Assembly (NCBI RefSeq): GCF_029931775.1
Contig: NC_079316.1
Span: forward strand, 62,374,064-62,438,063
Reading direction: 5' to 3'
DNA: 64,000 nt
Source of the DNA: Euleptes europaea
Lineage: Eukaryota > Chordata > Lepidosauria > Squamata > Sphaerodactylidae
Under the pieces are notes generated by a model. The model did no database searches. It worked only from the letters and a program-made list of their open reading frames with translations, and was not told the DNA's origin. Made by a program: the position numbers and the translations under genes. Shown one piece after another: positions 47,586 to 61,300 of this stretch. Positions within the stretch are counted from its first letter, which is position 1, and each line of letters begins with the position of its first letter.

Positions 47586-48307
47586 TAGTCAAGAGGCATC
47601 TATTATGGCGAATACATTTTGTTCTTGATTTATGAATGACATTCCAAAAGTCCAAGACTGCCCAAAATTGTTATACACAAAATTGGAAAGTGCCTCTTTA
47701 TTGCCCCACAAATCTGGACATATGGTTGAATCCATTGTTACAATGACAGTTGCACTTACCTTTTCTGCTTCCTACTATGCAGCCTGCTTGTTTTGTTTTT
47801 TTAGGCTGGATCCCTGAAACTGCCAGTGAGTTTCCGCTACTACCATGACCTGAGGCACCCTGTGTCATCACATTTGTCTCTCTGCTCTTATCCACAAAGC
47901 ATCTTATAACTCAGCCTTTCTTTGCTGGCTTCCAAGGAGGGAGAATGGATTATGACTGATTCACATGCTATCAGAGAGGGTGTTGAGGAGTTGGCTTTGA
48001 ACGACTGGCCTTAGGCAAAACGGCCAGCGTATGATCTCATTGTTGATCTGTGTAGTGTAACAGGCAGAGCAGCACCCTCTGTATGTAGAGAATGACTGAG
48101 GGATGATTCTCATTCTGATCTGGTGAGCTAAACAACAAAATCCTGCCTGACTTGATAAGCTGAATGGCCCTTCTGCTACTATTGGAAATAAAGTGTGGTT
48201 GACAGAGTTGCTATCTTGCATTGAGATATACTTATGGTACAAATAGACTCACACATACAAGGCTGGTTTTATTTTCTGCGTGGCACTTACTCGAGCTTCA
48301 ATTCAAT

Positions 48308-48592
48308 AAAAGGTAACAGTCCTCTGTGCAAGCACTGGGTCATTCCTGACCCATGGGGTGACGTCACATCCCAACGTTTCCAAAGCAGACTATGTTTACG
48401 GGGTGGTTTGCCAGTGCCTTCCCCAGTCATCTTCCCTTTACCCCCAGCAAGCTGGGTACTCATTTCACCGACCTCGGAAGGATGGAAGGCTGAGTCAACC
48501 TCGAGCCGGCTACTAGAAACCGGCTTCCGTCAGGATCGAACTCAGGTCGTGAGCAGAGCTTGGACTGCAGTACTGCAGCTTAACACTCTAAC
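48308..48592 (-). mobile_element. tRNA-derived SINE, near full length
   Basis: Reversed, the right end is the tRNA-like head with the B-box (gagttcgatcc, seen as ggatcgaactc). The body includes ttccgaggtcggtgaaatga in reverse and ends in a 3' part shared with 19765-19815. Confidence 0.75.
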
Positions 48593-49064
48593 AATGGTAT
48601 TAATGTCCACAAGCAACAGAGGATGAGGGGAGAACTGGCATTTGCAATGCAGTACAATGCAAGAGCGAGCAGAGCAGAGATTCAAAATGAAAAGACGGGC
48701 AGACAGGCCTTGGTGTGTTTAATCCTTTTAAAAAGTACTCCATTGCTGGGCTTGCACAGGAAGAACATAGGGAAAGGTCTGTTTTATACAATTACAAATA
48801 AAAGGACAAAATAAAACTGAAGAAGAAAGTACAGTAAAGGAAATAACGTGGAAGTGGATGCTAGTAATATTCTATACTAATAACATCAACAGATTATCCA
48901 GAAGATGTTTTTGACAGCTGTGAAACTACATTCCATGTAACTAGCACCAAAACTTGGGGGGAGGGCTACATGGGGAAGTATCCTGTTTTCCAGGTGTATG
49001 AGTGTGTTTCAATTGCTTTGAGATGTGATATTCTTCCATCAGAAGTACACAATAAACCAATTAT

Positions 49065-49102
49065 ATTGCTTCTCAGCCTTTTGGCTAAGATCAAGTGTGT
49101 GT
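49065..49102 (+). pseudogene. 3'-truncated U2 snRNA retro-fragment
   Basis: Positions 49065-49098 match the first 34 nt of U2 snRNA at 32 positions (gccttttggctaagatcaag is the core). The copy is flanked by a perfect 14-bp direct repeat, aataaaccaattat, at 49051-49064 and 49103-49116. It therefore arose by retroposition of a U2 5' end and is not a functional snRNA gene. Confidence 0.88.
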
Positions 49103-49116
49103 AATAAACCAATTAT

Positions 49117-51870
49117 GTGGAAGTGTATGAAGTCAGAAAAGCTTGCAAAACAAAGATATTCCCTGGCCAGATTTTAATACTAAAAGTATAGGTATATCAG
49201 TTGGAGCTATGCTGGGTGTTCATTTTTCTCATGTTTAAGGCCTGCTGTTTAGGGCAGAATGGGCTATGTTATTCCCATAGCCCAGTTTGTGTATGAAATG
49301 TTTGTGGCATGAATTCAGCTCCCAGCCAAACCTGCCTGTAGTCATTCTTCTCTTCTTCCTTGTGGCCTGCATGTCATCCTTGTTATAACAAAGACCCGCT
49401 GCTATTTACAGCTCTTCTGGACTCTCCTGTGTAATTTATCTAACATCTGCAAAATGTGTCATTTACACCTGCAGTCTTCACTGAAATACCAAGCTCAAAA
49501 GAACTCACTCGCATACATTTTGGGGAAAGCAGTATGTTTTTTATTGGCAAGCATAAATCCATTTTTACGTGCCTGTATGTCGGATACAGAGAAATTGGTA
49601 ATTTAGGAATGTTAAAGCTTTATTGAAAACCCTTCTGCAGACTTGTTTAGTTCATTTCAGAAAGTCTGAAGAGTGAATAACCCGTAAAGGCGTATGGTTG
49701 GATAAGTGGAGAAGCTAAGTCAATTTCTTTGGATTCTATGAGTTGGCTTCTTTGGAAACAGCGATCTCTGATGTGGGAGCCCCAGCCTTGGTCCAATAAC
49801 CCCTGGTGTGGTTAATTTCTGTAGTTAATTAATAGTGAGCAACGTGTGTTCTGCATCTGTTGTCTCACAACCTTTTCCAGAAGCGTGTTGCATAGCCTTC
49901 TTACAACAGTGTTGCTGCACGTTGTAGTCAACAAGAGAGGCCATGTTACCAAAGGTAGCCACCTGCTGCTTATTATATAAAGGAGGAGCTTGGCCTCTGG
50001 ACTGGCCTGGTGGCATTCCTAGATAGCTCTTTAGTTAAATATAAATGTGTTTTTTTGGCTATTCACACAACCCCATAGCACTTTGAGTGTCCAAGGCTGG
50101 ACTCTAGAATTTAAAATAGAAGCTAGGATTGAGCTGTAATGTGTGTCCTGGTACAAATCAAACCCTGATGATAAGAATTCAGGGTTGGGTTGCCAGGCGT
50201 AATTGGCAGCTCTGCTATATGGTTCAGCCCACCTGTGATGCTTCCTCAAAAGTTGTTGTGAGATATGGATAGTAAACACAACTAATGCTCTCAAATTGGA
50301 TTTTGCTTTGGTGGCTCAACCTTGCATATTTTATGGTGGCAGCTCACACCAGAATTAGGGTTGGTTGTTTGAAAATAAACAAATACAAACTTGGGTCTCT
50401 GGTTACTTCTTAAAAGTTTTAAAAGAAATACTTTTTTTGAAATATGAGATATGGAAGAAAACTAGGCGGGTACCATGAGGCATCTATTGGTGAAGGGGGT
50501 TCCCCTAAGCCAGCTGTGGGGATGGGGAGCGGGGCAGGGGGAGGGGGCTCCCTTGGTGCTGGGCAGCATTGAACTCAGCCCTAGCTGCTCCACAGCATGG
50601 GGTGGGGGAGGTTCAGCAACCCTTGTCACACATATACACAAGACACTGAATTGACTTGAAAGATTAGATCCACAATACAAAAGACAAGAATGGGGTAAAA
50701 GCAGGTGACTTTGGCCCAGGGCCCGTGGCCCATCACCCTACAAGGAAAAAATGGCTGTTAAAAATATTTGTGGCTCTCGAGTAATTATGACTTATAGCAG
50801 ACTAGAAATTACTGGCTGGGTTGGAGTTTTATTGCACTCATGGGCAAGAAGGAAAGGTGTATGATGAAAGTTGAGGAAGTTGGGAGTTTTGATGGGCTAA
50901 TCCCAGAGTCATGTTAGCCTGCTAATGCAAAATTAAACAGTAATCCAGTATCCCTTATGTTCTTGTTACATGTTATTAGCCTCTGTTAGCCTGTAAAAAT
51001 CCAACAGGAATTCAGTGGCATCTTAAAGAGTAAGGACAGCTGTTTGGATCACAGTATCTAAAGTAAAAGCACAAGATCAGACAATAGCACGATGTATTAT
51101 TTTTGTTCAGAAATCGGTGCAATTTATGCGAGTGCTTTCTTGACTACTGACTTTCTTTCAAATGATTGAAAATCAGATACCCAAAAGTTTGAGACTGAAA
51201 CAGTTCTGACTCAGCATATCTTGGAGATGCACACATATTAAGCAGGACATCGCCTCAATGTGGTGGTACATTCTCATCCAATTTGAGATGAGCCGGGAGA
51301 AGGGGAACTTTGACCTATCCCGTCATCATGGTCAGATCATGACTTGTGGGGTTTGGAGGTAATAGAAAGTTGTAACCTCAGCAGGGTTGGGGACCTGTGT
51401 GGCCCATCTATGTAGGCTGATAGATTCAGAGCACCTCACAGGGAGTTTCTGGCAGTTATGGTTCGTGTTCCCATTAGAGCCCAAGTCAACCTACAGAATG
51501 AAGAAATGTGACTGTTGACACAATTGCTCCCAGGCATACTCTTCCATAGAACCCATTTGGCTCCTTGGTATATTGAGGAGTTGGGGATGAGAAGCAGGTC
51601 AGGCGACATCTGGAACACAGTGGAGGCAAACGCAAGATGAATCCAACCCAACCCAGGCTAGAGTACTTTAATCAGTACTTTAATCAGTGGCCATAATAGC
51701 AATGAGCGTTGTTTCTCTGCTACCACTGGGTGTACAGGTAGCCATTCAGCTAAGCTGTTCCAGGTAGTGAGGGTTTTTGTTTGGTTTTTTTGGGATGTGG
51801 CCCCTCATGACATTTCCTGGGATGTTTAGCAGCTCGCTGACAAATGTGCAAAGGATTTTGCAGATCACTT
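49117..51870. other. Intergenic DNA, nothing assigned
   Basis: No exon, RNA gene or firmly named repeat is visible in this 2.7-kb stretch. Confidence 0.4.
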
Positions 51871-51877
51871 GCATCTA

Positions 51878-52040
51878 GGGAATTGGCTCAGTAGTAGAGC
51901 ATCTATTTGGCATATAGAAATAGATATCAGGTGATGTGAAAGATCTCTATCTGACACCCTGGAGAACTGCTGTTAGTTATTGACCGTGATGAACCAGAGG
52001 CTTTAGTATAAGGCAGCTTCGTGTGTGTGAGTGTGTGTTG
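51878..52040 (+). mobile_element. tRNA-derived SINE, degraded
   Basis: The head gggaattggctcagtagtag with agcatctatttggcat is tRNA-like. The body (aggtgatgtgaaagatctct, accctggagaactgctg) and the end tataaggcagcttcgtgtgt match a known squamate SINE layout from memory. Confidence 0.6.
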
Positions 52041-55000
52041 CCCTAGACAATGAAGTTGTGACAGCTCACTTTCTATGCTTCTGGAACACAGTGTGATCAA
52101 TTTTGTGGGATGATTTTCAGTTAGTGCATTTCACAATGTTGCTCAATCGTTGCCATTCTTGGTTTGTGCTGGGGCAGGGGAGGTATGGCTTGATGGATCA
52201 CTGAAGTGACCAATGCCTTCTGCATAGGGGGCGTGCTGTCTATAGTACCTAATCAAGCAATGATTCAGCCTCTTTGAATAAGTTCATGCTAGATGCTGAG
52301 GATTAATAGTTATAGGCGAGATCCATTTCAAGATGGTTTTGAGTATTTTATAAGCTAACCACCTTAGCTGCCCTAATAGATGACTTATGCTAGAAAATGG
52401 GACAGAAGGTGCATCCCTTGTTCTGCTGGCCCTCAGTGACATTCAGTGTCATCAACCATGGCATGCTTCTGGACCATTAAATTAAATACATACATCTGAG
52501 GCGGCTTGGCCCATTTGGATATGGTCCAAGTTTCAACAGTCCTTCTATGTCTTTATTTAGAATATTTCATTGTTCAACATATGTTCCATTCACCCTCGGT
52601 ATAAACAGGATATCTTTCTATCTCCACTAGTGGACATTAAAATTTGCATTTATAGCCAGAAGGAATCATGTGTGCATAATTTTCTGTTGCTCAAGACCAA
52701 ACTGTCTCCCAGCCCTGATTTAATCAACCATTTAATGTAAAATGGATGAGAATTGTTTTATTATGTGGGAATTCCTACGACAGATAAAAATCACTTAGGA
52801 AGGTGACACATCAGGCCCACAGCTTCTACTTAATTTCCATGAATAATACATATTGCAGACTTATCTACCAGGCAGGTTCTAACGATGGTCCAAGGAATGA
52901 TTGACAGCAACAATTAATCTTTTCCTTGGAACATATGGTAAACATGGACCTGAATTGTGTATCTTGTATATGCAGTTATGATCCTGCCACCCAGAGCATG
53001 GATCAAAGAATATGTGCATGGGGCCAGGTACAGAATGAGGGGGGCTTCTACAGATCTGTGTGAAACCCCACGTTTCCAGAAAAATCCCAAACTTTTTAAA
53101 ATGGGAAGATAGTGGAAGGGCTACCGGGAAGGAAAGAGGAAGAGGTGAGAATGAGGAGAGAAGATGATGACAGATTGTGAGAGGAGAAAGGAAGTGTGGA
53201 AAAGGAAGTTGTGTGGACAGGATTTTCCCTCCCCACAAATCTTTGTCCGGGTGTATGTGATTCCCTGTCTCGTTTTGTTAAAACCATTAAATAGGTGGTT
53301 TTTAACCCAGGCTCTGATGTATCCTCAGTTTCCTTGAAAGGTTATTAAGGTTTCAGAAGAAGTTGAGCTTTGAGCAACAAGGAAAGGCAGGATATAAACA
53401 TTTTATTAAATAAAAGGTACTGGAGCCCTTAAAATATTTATTATTGCCTGGGCAGTTATTTTTGTTATATTGTTATGGCCTTTGGCCTCACACAATACAT
53501 ATTTTTACCTACCTACCTAGTGGATTCCTTAAAATAAAGCTGATTTCAGGCACGGTCATTGCTTGATGACTCAAAGAAAAAAAAATCCAAAACCCAGCCC
53601 AGCTCAGTCTCTGATGGGCCCCAGTATCACCTAAGCTATGATACTTATCTAAAGATGCAGTTACAGTCAACCAAGAATCATCCAGCAATGATAGTTCGAG
53701 TGATGCATGTGCAAGTCAAGGTCTGGTCGTGTTGAAAATAGGATCAGTAATCAATTAAACCAGTTTCAGAACTACTCACACTCTTCATAGGGTTGTTCTG
53801 AGAACAAAATCAGGAGGGGATAACTATGTATGCCACTCTGGCTTTCTTGGAGAAAAGAGGGGATTTTAAAAATGGCTATTCTGGACATGCATACATTATG
53901 GCTAGTGCATGTGATATGTTACAAGAGTGCCCTCTAGTGAACACAAAAGGAGCATTATTCCTTAATCCACTGTAAATAGAAAGAGAATTCATTACAGAAG
54001 GAGTTTTTGATTATGGTAATAATTTTTCATTGCACAAAGTAAAAAGTCTTGTCCTGCAAGTTAAAGACAAAGAAACACTTCCCTATTTTGACTGTGTAAA
54101 TGATTTTGAATAAGGCATTTAAAATACAGCCAACATTTTAATTTTAATTAAAAAAAAAAAACCCTCTAAAATGACAATGGATTGATGAAGGACACTTCTA
54201 CAAAAGAAAATAATTTTATAGTGGGAATGCAATGGTCATAGAAGCATGCTGTTGCTAAAAATTAACACTTTGGATTTGCAATCATCTCATATATTGAGTT
54301 TATGGGTTCTGATGGTTATTTTCAGTAGGTAGAGATACAGAATTGTGTGGCAGGAAAACACATTTGGCAGAGAACATGGTGTAAAAGAGGTCACTGCTAC
54401 ACCAAAGGTACCCTTCACCATGCTTCCAGTTGACAGGCAGCTGAGTATCATAACCTGTATCATAACCTGAGTATCATAACCTGCTCTAATGCCCCCAGCT
54501 TACGACTTGCACTGCTAGCAATTAATAGCAAATAATGATAACGGAATATAGACACCATAAAACATCTTACAATGGCATTGAAGACATATACACTGGTACA
54601 AAACGTTTAGGATCTGAGGATGGGCCTGTAAACCTCATACTTCAAACACAACTGAGGGCAATGCTACATTGTCAAACTTTAAACAGAGAAGGCAAACTGC
54701 CAGCCGCTCTCCAAACAGTAGTACAACGTACCTCTTTCACATGAGCCTAGAACCTGTGGACTTGGTGTGTATGCGGATGAATGCTTTTTTGGTTTACAAA
54801 AGTCTGTTCAACAAGCTAATAATTAACATAATTTAGAGAACCTCCTGCCCTGAAACATAAGAGAATTTTCAACACTGTACGAGCAAAACTTTAGAGGTGA
54901 TATCATCACCCCTTAAAAATATCAAGGAATGCTCTGGACGTGTTCATACCTATGGTCTTTCTAGAGTTCTAAAACTCTGCCATTTTGGGGCATGATCCAG

Positions 55001-55370
55001 TCAGAGTTAAACACTGCTCAACAGTACTTTAGATCAAGGGAATAAACCAGCTTCAGGTCAGGTGTCCAATTTTCAGCAAAGTGTTTTAAGCATATACTTT
55101 ACTATCCCCCAGGAAATCAGTAACACTTAGAAGCTACTACCTTTGACCTTGTTTTCCTTATAAAAGGGGAAAAAACCGGTTTCAAAAAATGCTACATAGT
55201 AGTGGGATGCAATGGCTTGGATTCAGTGATGCCCAAGTGGAAACAAACAGCCTTAGTGCAGTTCCAATTGTGCAAGATCTTGTACAACACTGAACTCTTT
55301 TCTCCCTAGATATTATAGTGGCCAGAAATTGAGCAAGGGGCAATACAAGTGGGAATACAGTCACTTTGAC
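52041..55370. other. Intergenic DNA, nothing assigned
   Basis: Mostly AT-rich. A small tandem repeat of gtatcataacct occurs near 54445-54482. No gene recognised. Confidence 0.4.
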
Positions 55371-55373
55371 TTG

Positions 55374-55627
55374 GGCCTTTTATACTTGGCTGTTTCCCTC
55401 GCGGACACTCCCCCTGGACAACTTTGGGGCTTTGTTTTGATTATGCATGCATTTTCAGAGGTCGCCTTGCTCTCCCCGCGTATTTTCTGGATGCTGTTTA
55501 GCCAGTATCCAGAAAATGTGGGCAAAACACACAGGGAGAGCAAGACATAATCAAAACAAAACCCTGAAGTAGTCGGGGGGGGGGGGAAAGAGGTGACCAT
55601 GAGAGTAAAAGCCATGCATAAAAGACC
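55374..55627. mobile_element. Fold-back MITE, copy 2
   Basis: The left end ggccttttatacttggctgt and the right end aaagccatgcataaaagacc are inverted. The interior shares gattatgcatgc and gagagcaag blocks with copy 1 at 12804-13098. A second inverted pair (tatccagaaaat / attttctggat) sits at its centre. Confidence 0.7.
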
Positions 55628-57001
55628 TTCATCCAAGTGGCTATCATGGCCGTTTCCTTGCATTTCTGCACAACTGGAATTTTATGCTGGTTCCAACCCA
55701 ACAGCTTTGCAATTTAGTCAGGATTTCCCCCCTTTAAACTTAAAGGCTACAGGGCATTATTAGTGGAGCAGAGGCATTCATTGTCTAAAACATCTAGGAG
55801 ATCACCATGAATCCCCTAGGTATATCATTAGGCACATGCAACTATTGCATGAGTGCTTTGTACTCTTATGGGTTTGCTGGGTTACAATGTAGCAGGGGAA
55901 TGGCTCATGTACTTTAAAATGTTCTAAAATGGTACACGTATGATAACTACCGTTGTCACAGGCACTAGTCAATAGGTGCTTGTGATATTCGTGCAGTTAC
56001 AGTACACAAGTCACTGTAAATTACAAAATAGGCATTACCTGGAGAAATTGCATTTCCTCACTGACAAAACAATGAGAAAATCTAATTCCCACACAACTGA
56101 ATTGCTAATCATGAGAGGTTTGAATTTTCTGGAACAACTGATGAACACAAATGTACACTTATTGCTCAGTAGAATGATAGTTTGGAAAGGTCATTGGATA
56201 GCGAACTTGCTAAGTTCTCAGCTGCAGTCTTCAAAGCAGTGAGCATTTTGTTGGTTCTAAACAAACATTTAAAATTTGGAATTTTTGATGTTGAGCCTAC
56301 ACCTAACTCAGTCCCATATGCTGATTTTACCCTCTTCCCCTGAAGAAAGATTGGTCTAATCCCACCTTGCTCTAATTACACTTCTGATTACAGGGACACA
56401 GGTGCAGAAGGGTCCATTCAAAGGAGGAAATTTCCAGTTCTCCTTCAAAGGAGAAAAACATCCTGCTGTGGGATGGTTTTGCCCATCAGACCATTGAGAG
56501 AGTTCTAAACTTCTTGTAGTCTTGCCTACTGTGGAGGAAGGGCCAAGGGAGCCTATTCTGGCTAGAAATAGTGCTGGGTGTCTTTGAGGTTGTGCAATTG
56601 TGGATCTATTTCTGCTTTGTTTCCTTCTTTTTCTTTTCTTCTGTTAAAGACACAATAGCTCAGAATTAGTCACGGGGGTAGGTTGGGCCCTACTCACTGC
56701 AGCGAGGAGGCAGCCTAGTCTTTCTTCTGAGAGTCATATTTTCTTTAGCATTTGCCTGGGAAGTCTTTGCAGGGGCTCTGGTCCAAGATGAAATTACAAC
56801 ATGACAACAGTTGGCTAAATCTGTGGGTCATTCAATTGGCAATCCTGTCATTCATGCCACGCAGGCATTGTGGCAAAGGGACAGATAAAAACAGTGACAC
56901 TCACTCTCTAGTTTGTTGCAGTTTCTCCTTGTGGAGTAGACAAGAACTGCACAAAACCTTCACTCTGCCTTCGTGGTCTGATAGGATGGACCTTCAGTGT
57001 C

Positions 57002-57173
57002 TAGGCTTGCCAGCTATGGCTGGGGGAATTCCTGGGGCTGGTGCCTGGGTGTAGAGCTCAGAGAGGATGCCTCCAAAGCTGCCATTTCTACCAAGGAAAC
57101 TGATCTCAGTAGGTTGGAGATCAGTTGTAATTCCAGGAGAACTTCAGGCCCCACCTTGAGGCTGGTAACCCTA
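57002..57173. mobile_element. hAT-type MITE, family A (diverged copy 8)
   Basis: It begins taggcttgccagc and ends gctggtaaccta-like, with the internal ggagatcagttgtaatt block. It is clearly older than copies 2 and 7, and no target duplication is readable. Confidence 0.6.
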
Positions 57174-58370
57174 CCTACATCAGGATGTCTTCTTTATCTT
57201 CCAAAGAAAAATAATACCCAGGGTTCCATTTTTCACAATCATTTGGATGTGATTTTGCTCCAGATTCAACTGTAATATTTAAAATTGCTTTTACATCCAC
57301 TTATCATTTACACCATCTAATCTCTCTATTGCCTAATGTACACAATACAGAAGTGATGGGGTATCTGCTCACAAGAGTTTATAATCTAGCACTGCATGTA
57401 TATGAAGCATTCCTGAGCTGCTAAAGTGCATTAGAATTTTTCATCAGTGCCTTAAACATGTTTTGAAAGGTGGGAATGAAATCCTCATCCCCTTTGTCAT
57501 TTAATTTTCAATGAACTTTTGTTTCCCCGTCATCCAGCTGAACTCCCATTCATACCATACACTTCAGTGTTAAGGAAAGTTCCTCGCATCGTGGGATGCT
57601 GCACAGCACCGGTCCTGGCCCTAACATGCATGAGTTCTCTGTGTGCATGGAGTTCCTTGGAGCTCACCAAATCAGGATGCATCACTGCAAACTCCAAAGG
57701 CCCAGCAGAGAAGTTTTCTGTGTAACAACACTATATTTCGAAACCTACATGCTTCGAATTCCAGATTTTTAAAATGGGAAATGCTGTCCACAGCTCCTAA
57801 TTCTCAGCTGTGTTACTGCATTTTCCCATGAGCTTCTCTCAAATTTTCTTCATTGCTTAGAAAGCCTCACGCAAAGGAACATATGGACATATGAATTGGT
57901 AGCTAGCTTCTCAGCTGTATTTACCTTCCTCACCTATCCTATGGCCCAGGTGTAACAAAATAAAACAAAAGAGCATTAAACAGATCCGGTTTGAAGTCAT
58001 AACTCCATGCTCTGTTATTAATGACAAATCTTGGATTGTACAATGATAAAACACCAACGTAGAAATACACAAAAGCATCCTTATGTACAGCAACATTTTA
58101 AAGACATCAATAGGGTTAGAAGCAATGTTTTCATTTGTGTTAACTCTCTTAGCTACACAGCACAACTCTGCTAAAAGGAGAAAAATCCTTATTCTGAAGA
58201 AGACCGTGTTGATATAAGTCCCAGGTCCATCATTTCTTCTAGACAGATGACACAGAATGCTGCCAGCCGTGCTTTGTCTGATCTGGACCTTTTTACCTAC
58301 TGGCAATAAAGTCCTTTAGTCTATGCAGGGCCAGTTCTAGTCTTAAGTCCATTCTGGATGCTGTGATTTC

Positions 58371-58397
58371 CTAACTAGCACCTTTTTTCTCCCATTC
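58371..58397 (-). CDS. AFAP1L2: AFAP1L2 terminal exon
   Basis: Nine codons, EWEKKGAS plus TAG, after the acceptor tcttttgcag on the minus strand. It was found by its match to the known AFAP1L2 C-terminus and the correct phase. The 3' UTR follows towards lower coordinates; an ATTAAA on the minus strand at 57505-57500 is one possible poly(A) signal. Confidence 0.93.
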   Translation of the reverse strand, partial: EWEKKGAS

Positions 58398-61300
58398 CTG
58401 CAAAAGAACACACAAAAGCTTGACTTGGGATTTCAAAAGGAATCCAGTATTTATGTAAAACGGGTATCGGCTGCCTTTCCATACGCTGACTCAAAGGAGC
58501 TTGCATATAAATTGTTTAAAAACCCCACACAATAAAAACAAACTCAATCAAGGAAAAAAGAGGCTGTCGAGAGAAAGATTTCTGGTTTGCCACTCAAACA
58601 AATAATGGCCACTAATCGAAAAAGGCAAAAAGCCTTCCTTTAAAAGAAAAAAAGAAAGGCTGCTCATAGCATTAATCGTTATTTGATGTGATAATGGTTC
58701 AAGTACATTAGGTACTACTTTTATATTCCAACATTTCCAAATCTATTTTTTTTTAATCCTATTGCTCCAAATACTTTACATATCCTCTCGCATCTCATGA
58801 AATGGGCTCTAGCCCAAGAAAGTTAACGCCACAATAGGATTCTGTTGGTCTTCAAAAGGAGCCTCAGATCTCCTATTTGTTTTTGCTGCAGCAAACATTT
58901 GGACTTCAAAGCATTTGAGATTCAGACAAACAAAAGAGCTTTTCTTTAGATAAGAATAATGTTGCCCATCAATGTTCTGTATCAGAAAGATACCCCCTCG
59001 GGCCTGGACGGCAGACAGCAACACATAACGGACCAAAAACAACAGTGAGCACCACCCTGTTGTCATGTATTTAAGATACTGCTCTTGGATCTTTTGTGTT
59101 CCTGCAGCCACCTTTTCCTGGAAGTGATGCCCAGCCACAACTGAGAACAAATTCCTTGTTTTATTCATATTTGCATTTTAGGCCTGCCTCAAAAACGAGA
59201 CAGTATGATCCTGGATGGGAGATAGGTCAGAAGAATAAGATTTGAGTGCTGGATAAAGTTTGAGAAATGGTTTAGTAAGCTGATGAAGTGCAATTGTTGG
59301 TAAAGGTAGATGCAACTGTTGTGTACCTGATTTAATGCAGCATTTTCTCCAGGGGAACTAATCTCTGTCATTTGGAGATTGGTTGTAATTCTGGATGGTC
59401 TGCAGCTCCCATCCGGAGTTTGGCAATACTGTTATCTACTGTTATCTTTCCCTCCCTCCTCCCATCAGCCTCTATCTAGGAAAACTGAGGCCCTTGAGAC
59501 CCTCTTGAATGGTAGAGAAGACTCAAGGACTTGTGGGGGGCACATCAATTTCCATATCTTCCTCCCCACGTTCCTCCTTTCTCTCCTTCTGGCAACTCTA
59601 TATCCTTTTCCCTTTCCCTGCCTCATTCTCTTCTTCTCAGCCTTTCACCAACCTGTCTTTTATCTGGTTCCCATCTTCAGCTATATTGATTATTTATTTA
59701 CTTCATTTATACCACAGTGGGGACCACAGCAACTTACATCATTCTCCTCTCATCCTTTTTATCCTCACAACAACCTTGTGAGGTAGGTTAGGTTAAAAGC
59801 ATATGATGGGCCCCAACATCACCTAGTGAGCTTCCATGGCAGACTAGACCCAGGTCTCCCAGACCCTACTCTGAAGCTCTAACTGCTACATCACACTGGC
59901 TTTAATAGGATGGGTGCTGTTGAACAGTAGTGAGGAGCCAGGCCTAGATGAGTCATGCAGTCAGGTGGTATCAAGTCATTCAGTGGTTGTAGCCAGACCT
60001 GGCCCCAAAGGCCAGAACAGCTCTTGAAATGGCCCTGCTGCCTGCCCTGCCTTTTATTGACAAAAATAAAGCCTAGAATGTTGTGAATGCCTAGTAACTG
60101 CCACTGAGGGCATCCGTTTCTTAAAGCTACAGGTGTTCCTTTTATCATTTTGGGTTTTTAAACACCCCAATGTAATTAATCTTTTTAGATTTCAGATTTT
60201 TCTGCAAGCTTGGGGCATTTTTTAGGTTTGTAGAAAAATCTTTCTTCTCCATTCATAACTCCAATCACTGAATTTAAGTATCCTCAAATTTGGCCAATGT
60301 CACTATTAGAATATGCAAGCAGGGCCCCTGTAAAACTTGCGGGAAATCCCATCTCTCCCCCCCCTCCATCCAGCACAACTCCAAGCCCCACCATTTATGT
60401 TGGAGGCTGGCCGCGGTGGCGACGGTGTCTGAGAGTTGCTCTGAGCCTCGAGCCACAACCAGAGTAGCTCTTGATGTCTGCCACTGTTGTAGCCAGGCCT
60501 GGAGTAGCTCCTGGGCTCCATCATGGCCAGGCCTACCGGTGGCTCTTAGGCTGTGCTGCAGCATTAAGTCCCAGGCTCAGCTACTGCTGCAGCAGCCAGG
60601 CTCCAGAGTTCTGTCGCCGCTACTGCCAGGCCCTTTTCCAGTTTCCCAATGGTAAGCGCATTTTCTGTGCATGTGTAAACAGCGCTTTATTTAATTTGGG
60701 GAAATTTAAACACCCCAATGTATTTTTTAACGTTTCAGATTTTTCTGCATAGGGTTCTCCCAAGTTTGCATAAAAATCTGTGTTGGGTAAGTGTGGCCCC
60801 AATCCACAGATTTAGATATCTGCAGATGGGGGCCACACTTGAGAAATAGATATATAGGTGATGATAATGGATTTATGGCCTCTCCCAAGCAGGTAGGTTT
60901 CTTTGAATTCAAATATTCCCCAGGTGGATAAGGTGGATGGTGCACATATGGTTTGTCCCTTTCCCAACTACTATGCTATGTATTAGTATTGCCACAGTGA
61001 CACATGTACAGCCGTGGAGACCATTTCAGAGCAGTATAATTAACCAATGCTCCTGGGACCTGCTCTCTTGGAAAGCTAATGCAAAACACCATTACACACC
61101 CAGATAATATTTCATGTCATTGTAAAACACGGTGGGTCATCTCACTGTGGGCCTTACCTTTGCTTTCTGTAGAACTGTTCCTTTGCCTGTGACCATAACA
61201 GATAATGGCCGGTTTTTCAATGCCATTGCTGAATTCACTGGTGAGTTCTCTGTGCCATTCACAGGGTTGGCAACTTTCACCTGCATTTTCAGGGCAAAGT

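Noticed and set aside
49065-49098. U2 snRNA gene
   Set aside because: Only the first 34 nt are present, there is no Sm site or 3' half, and it is flanked by a target duplication.
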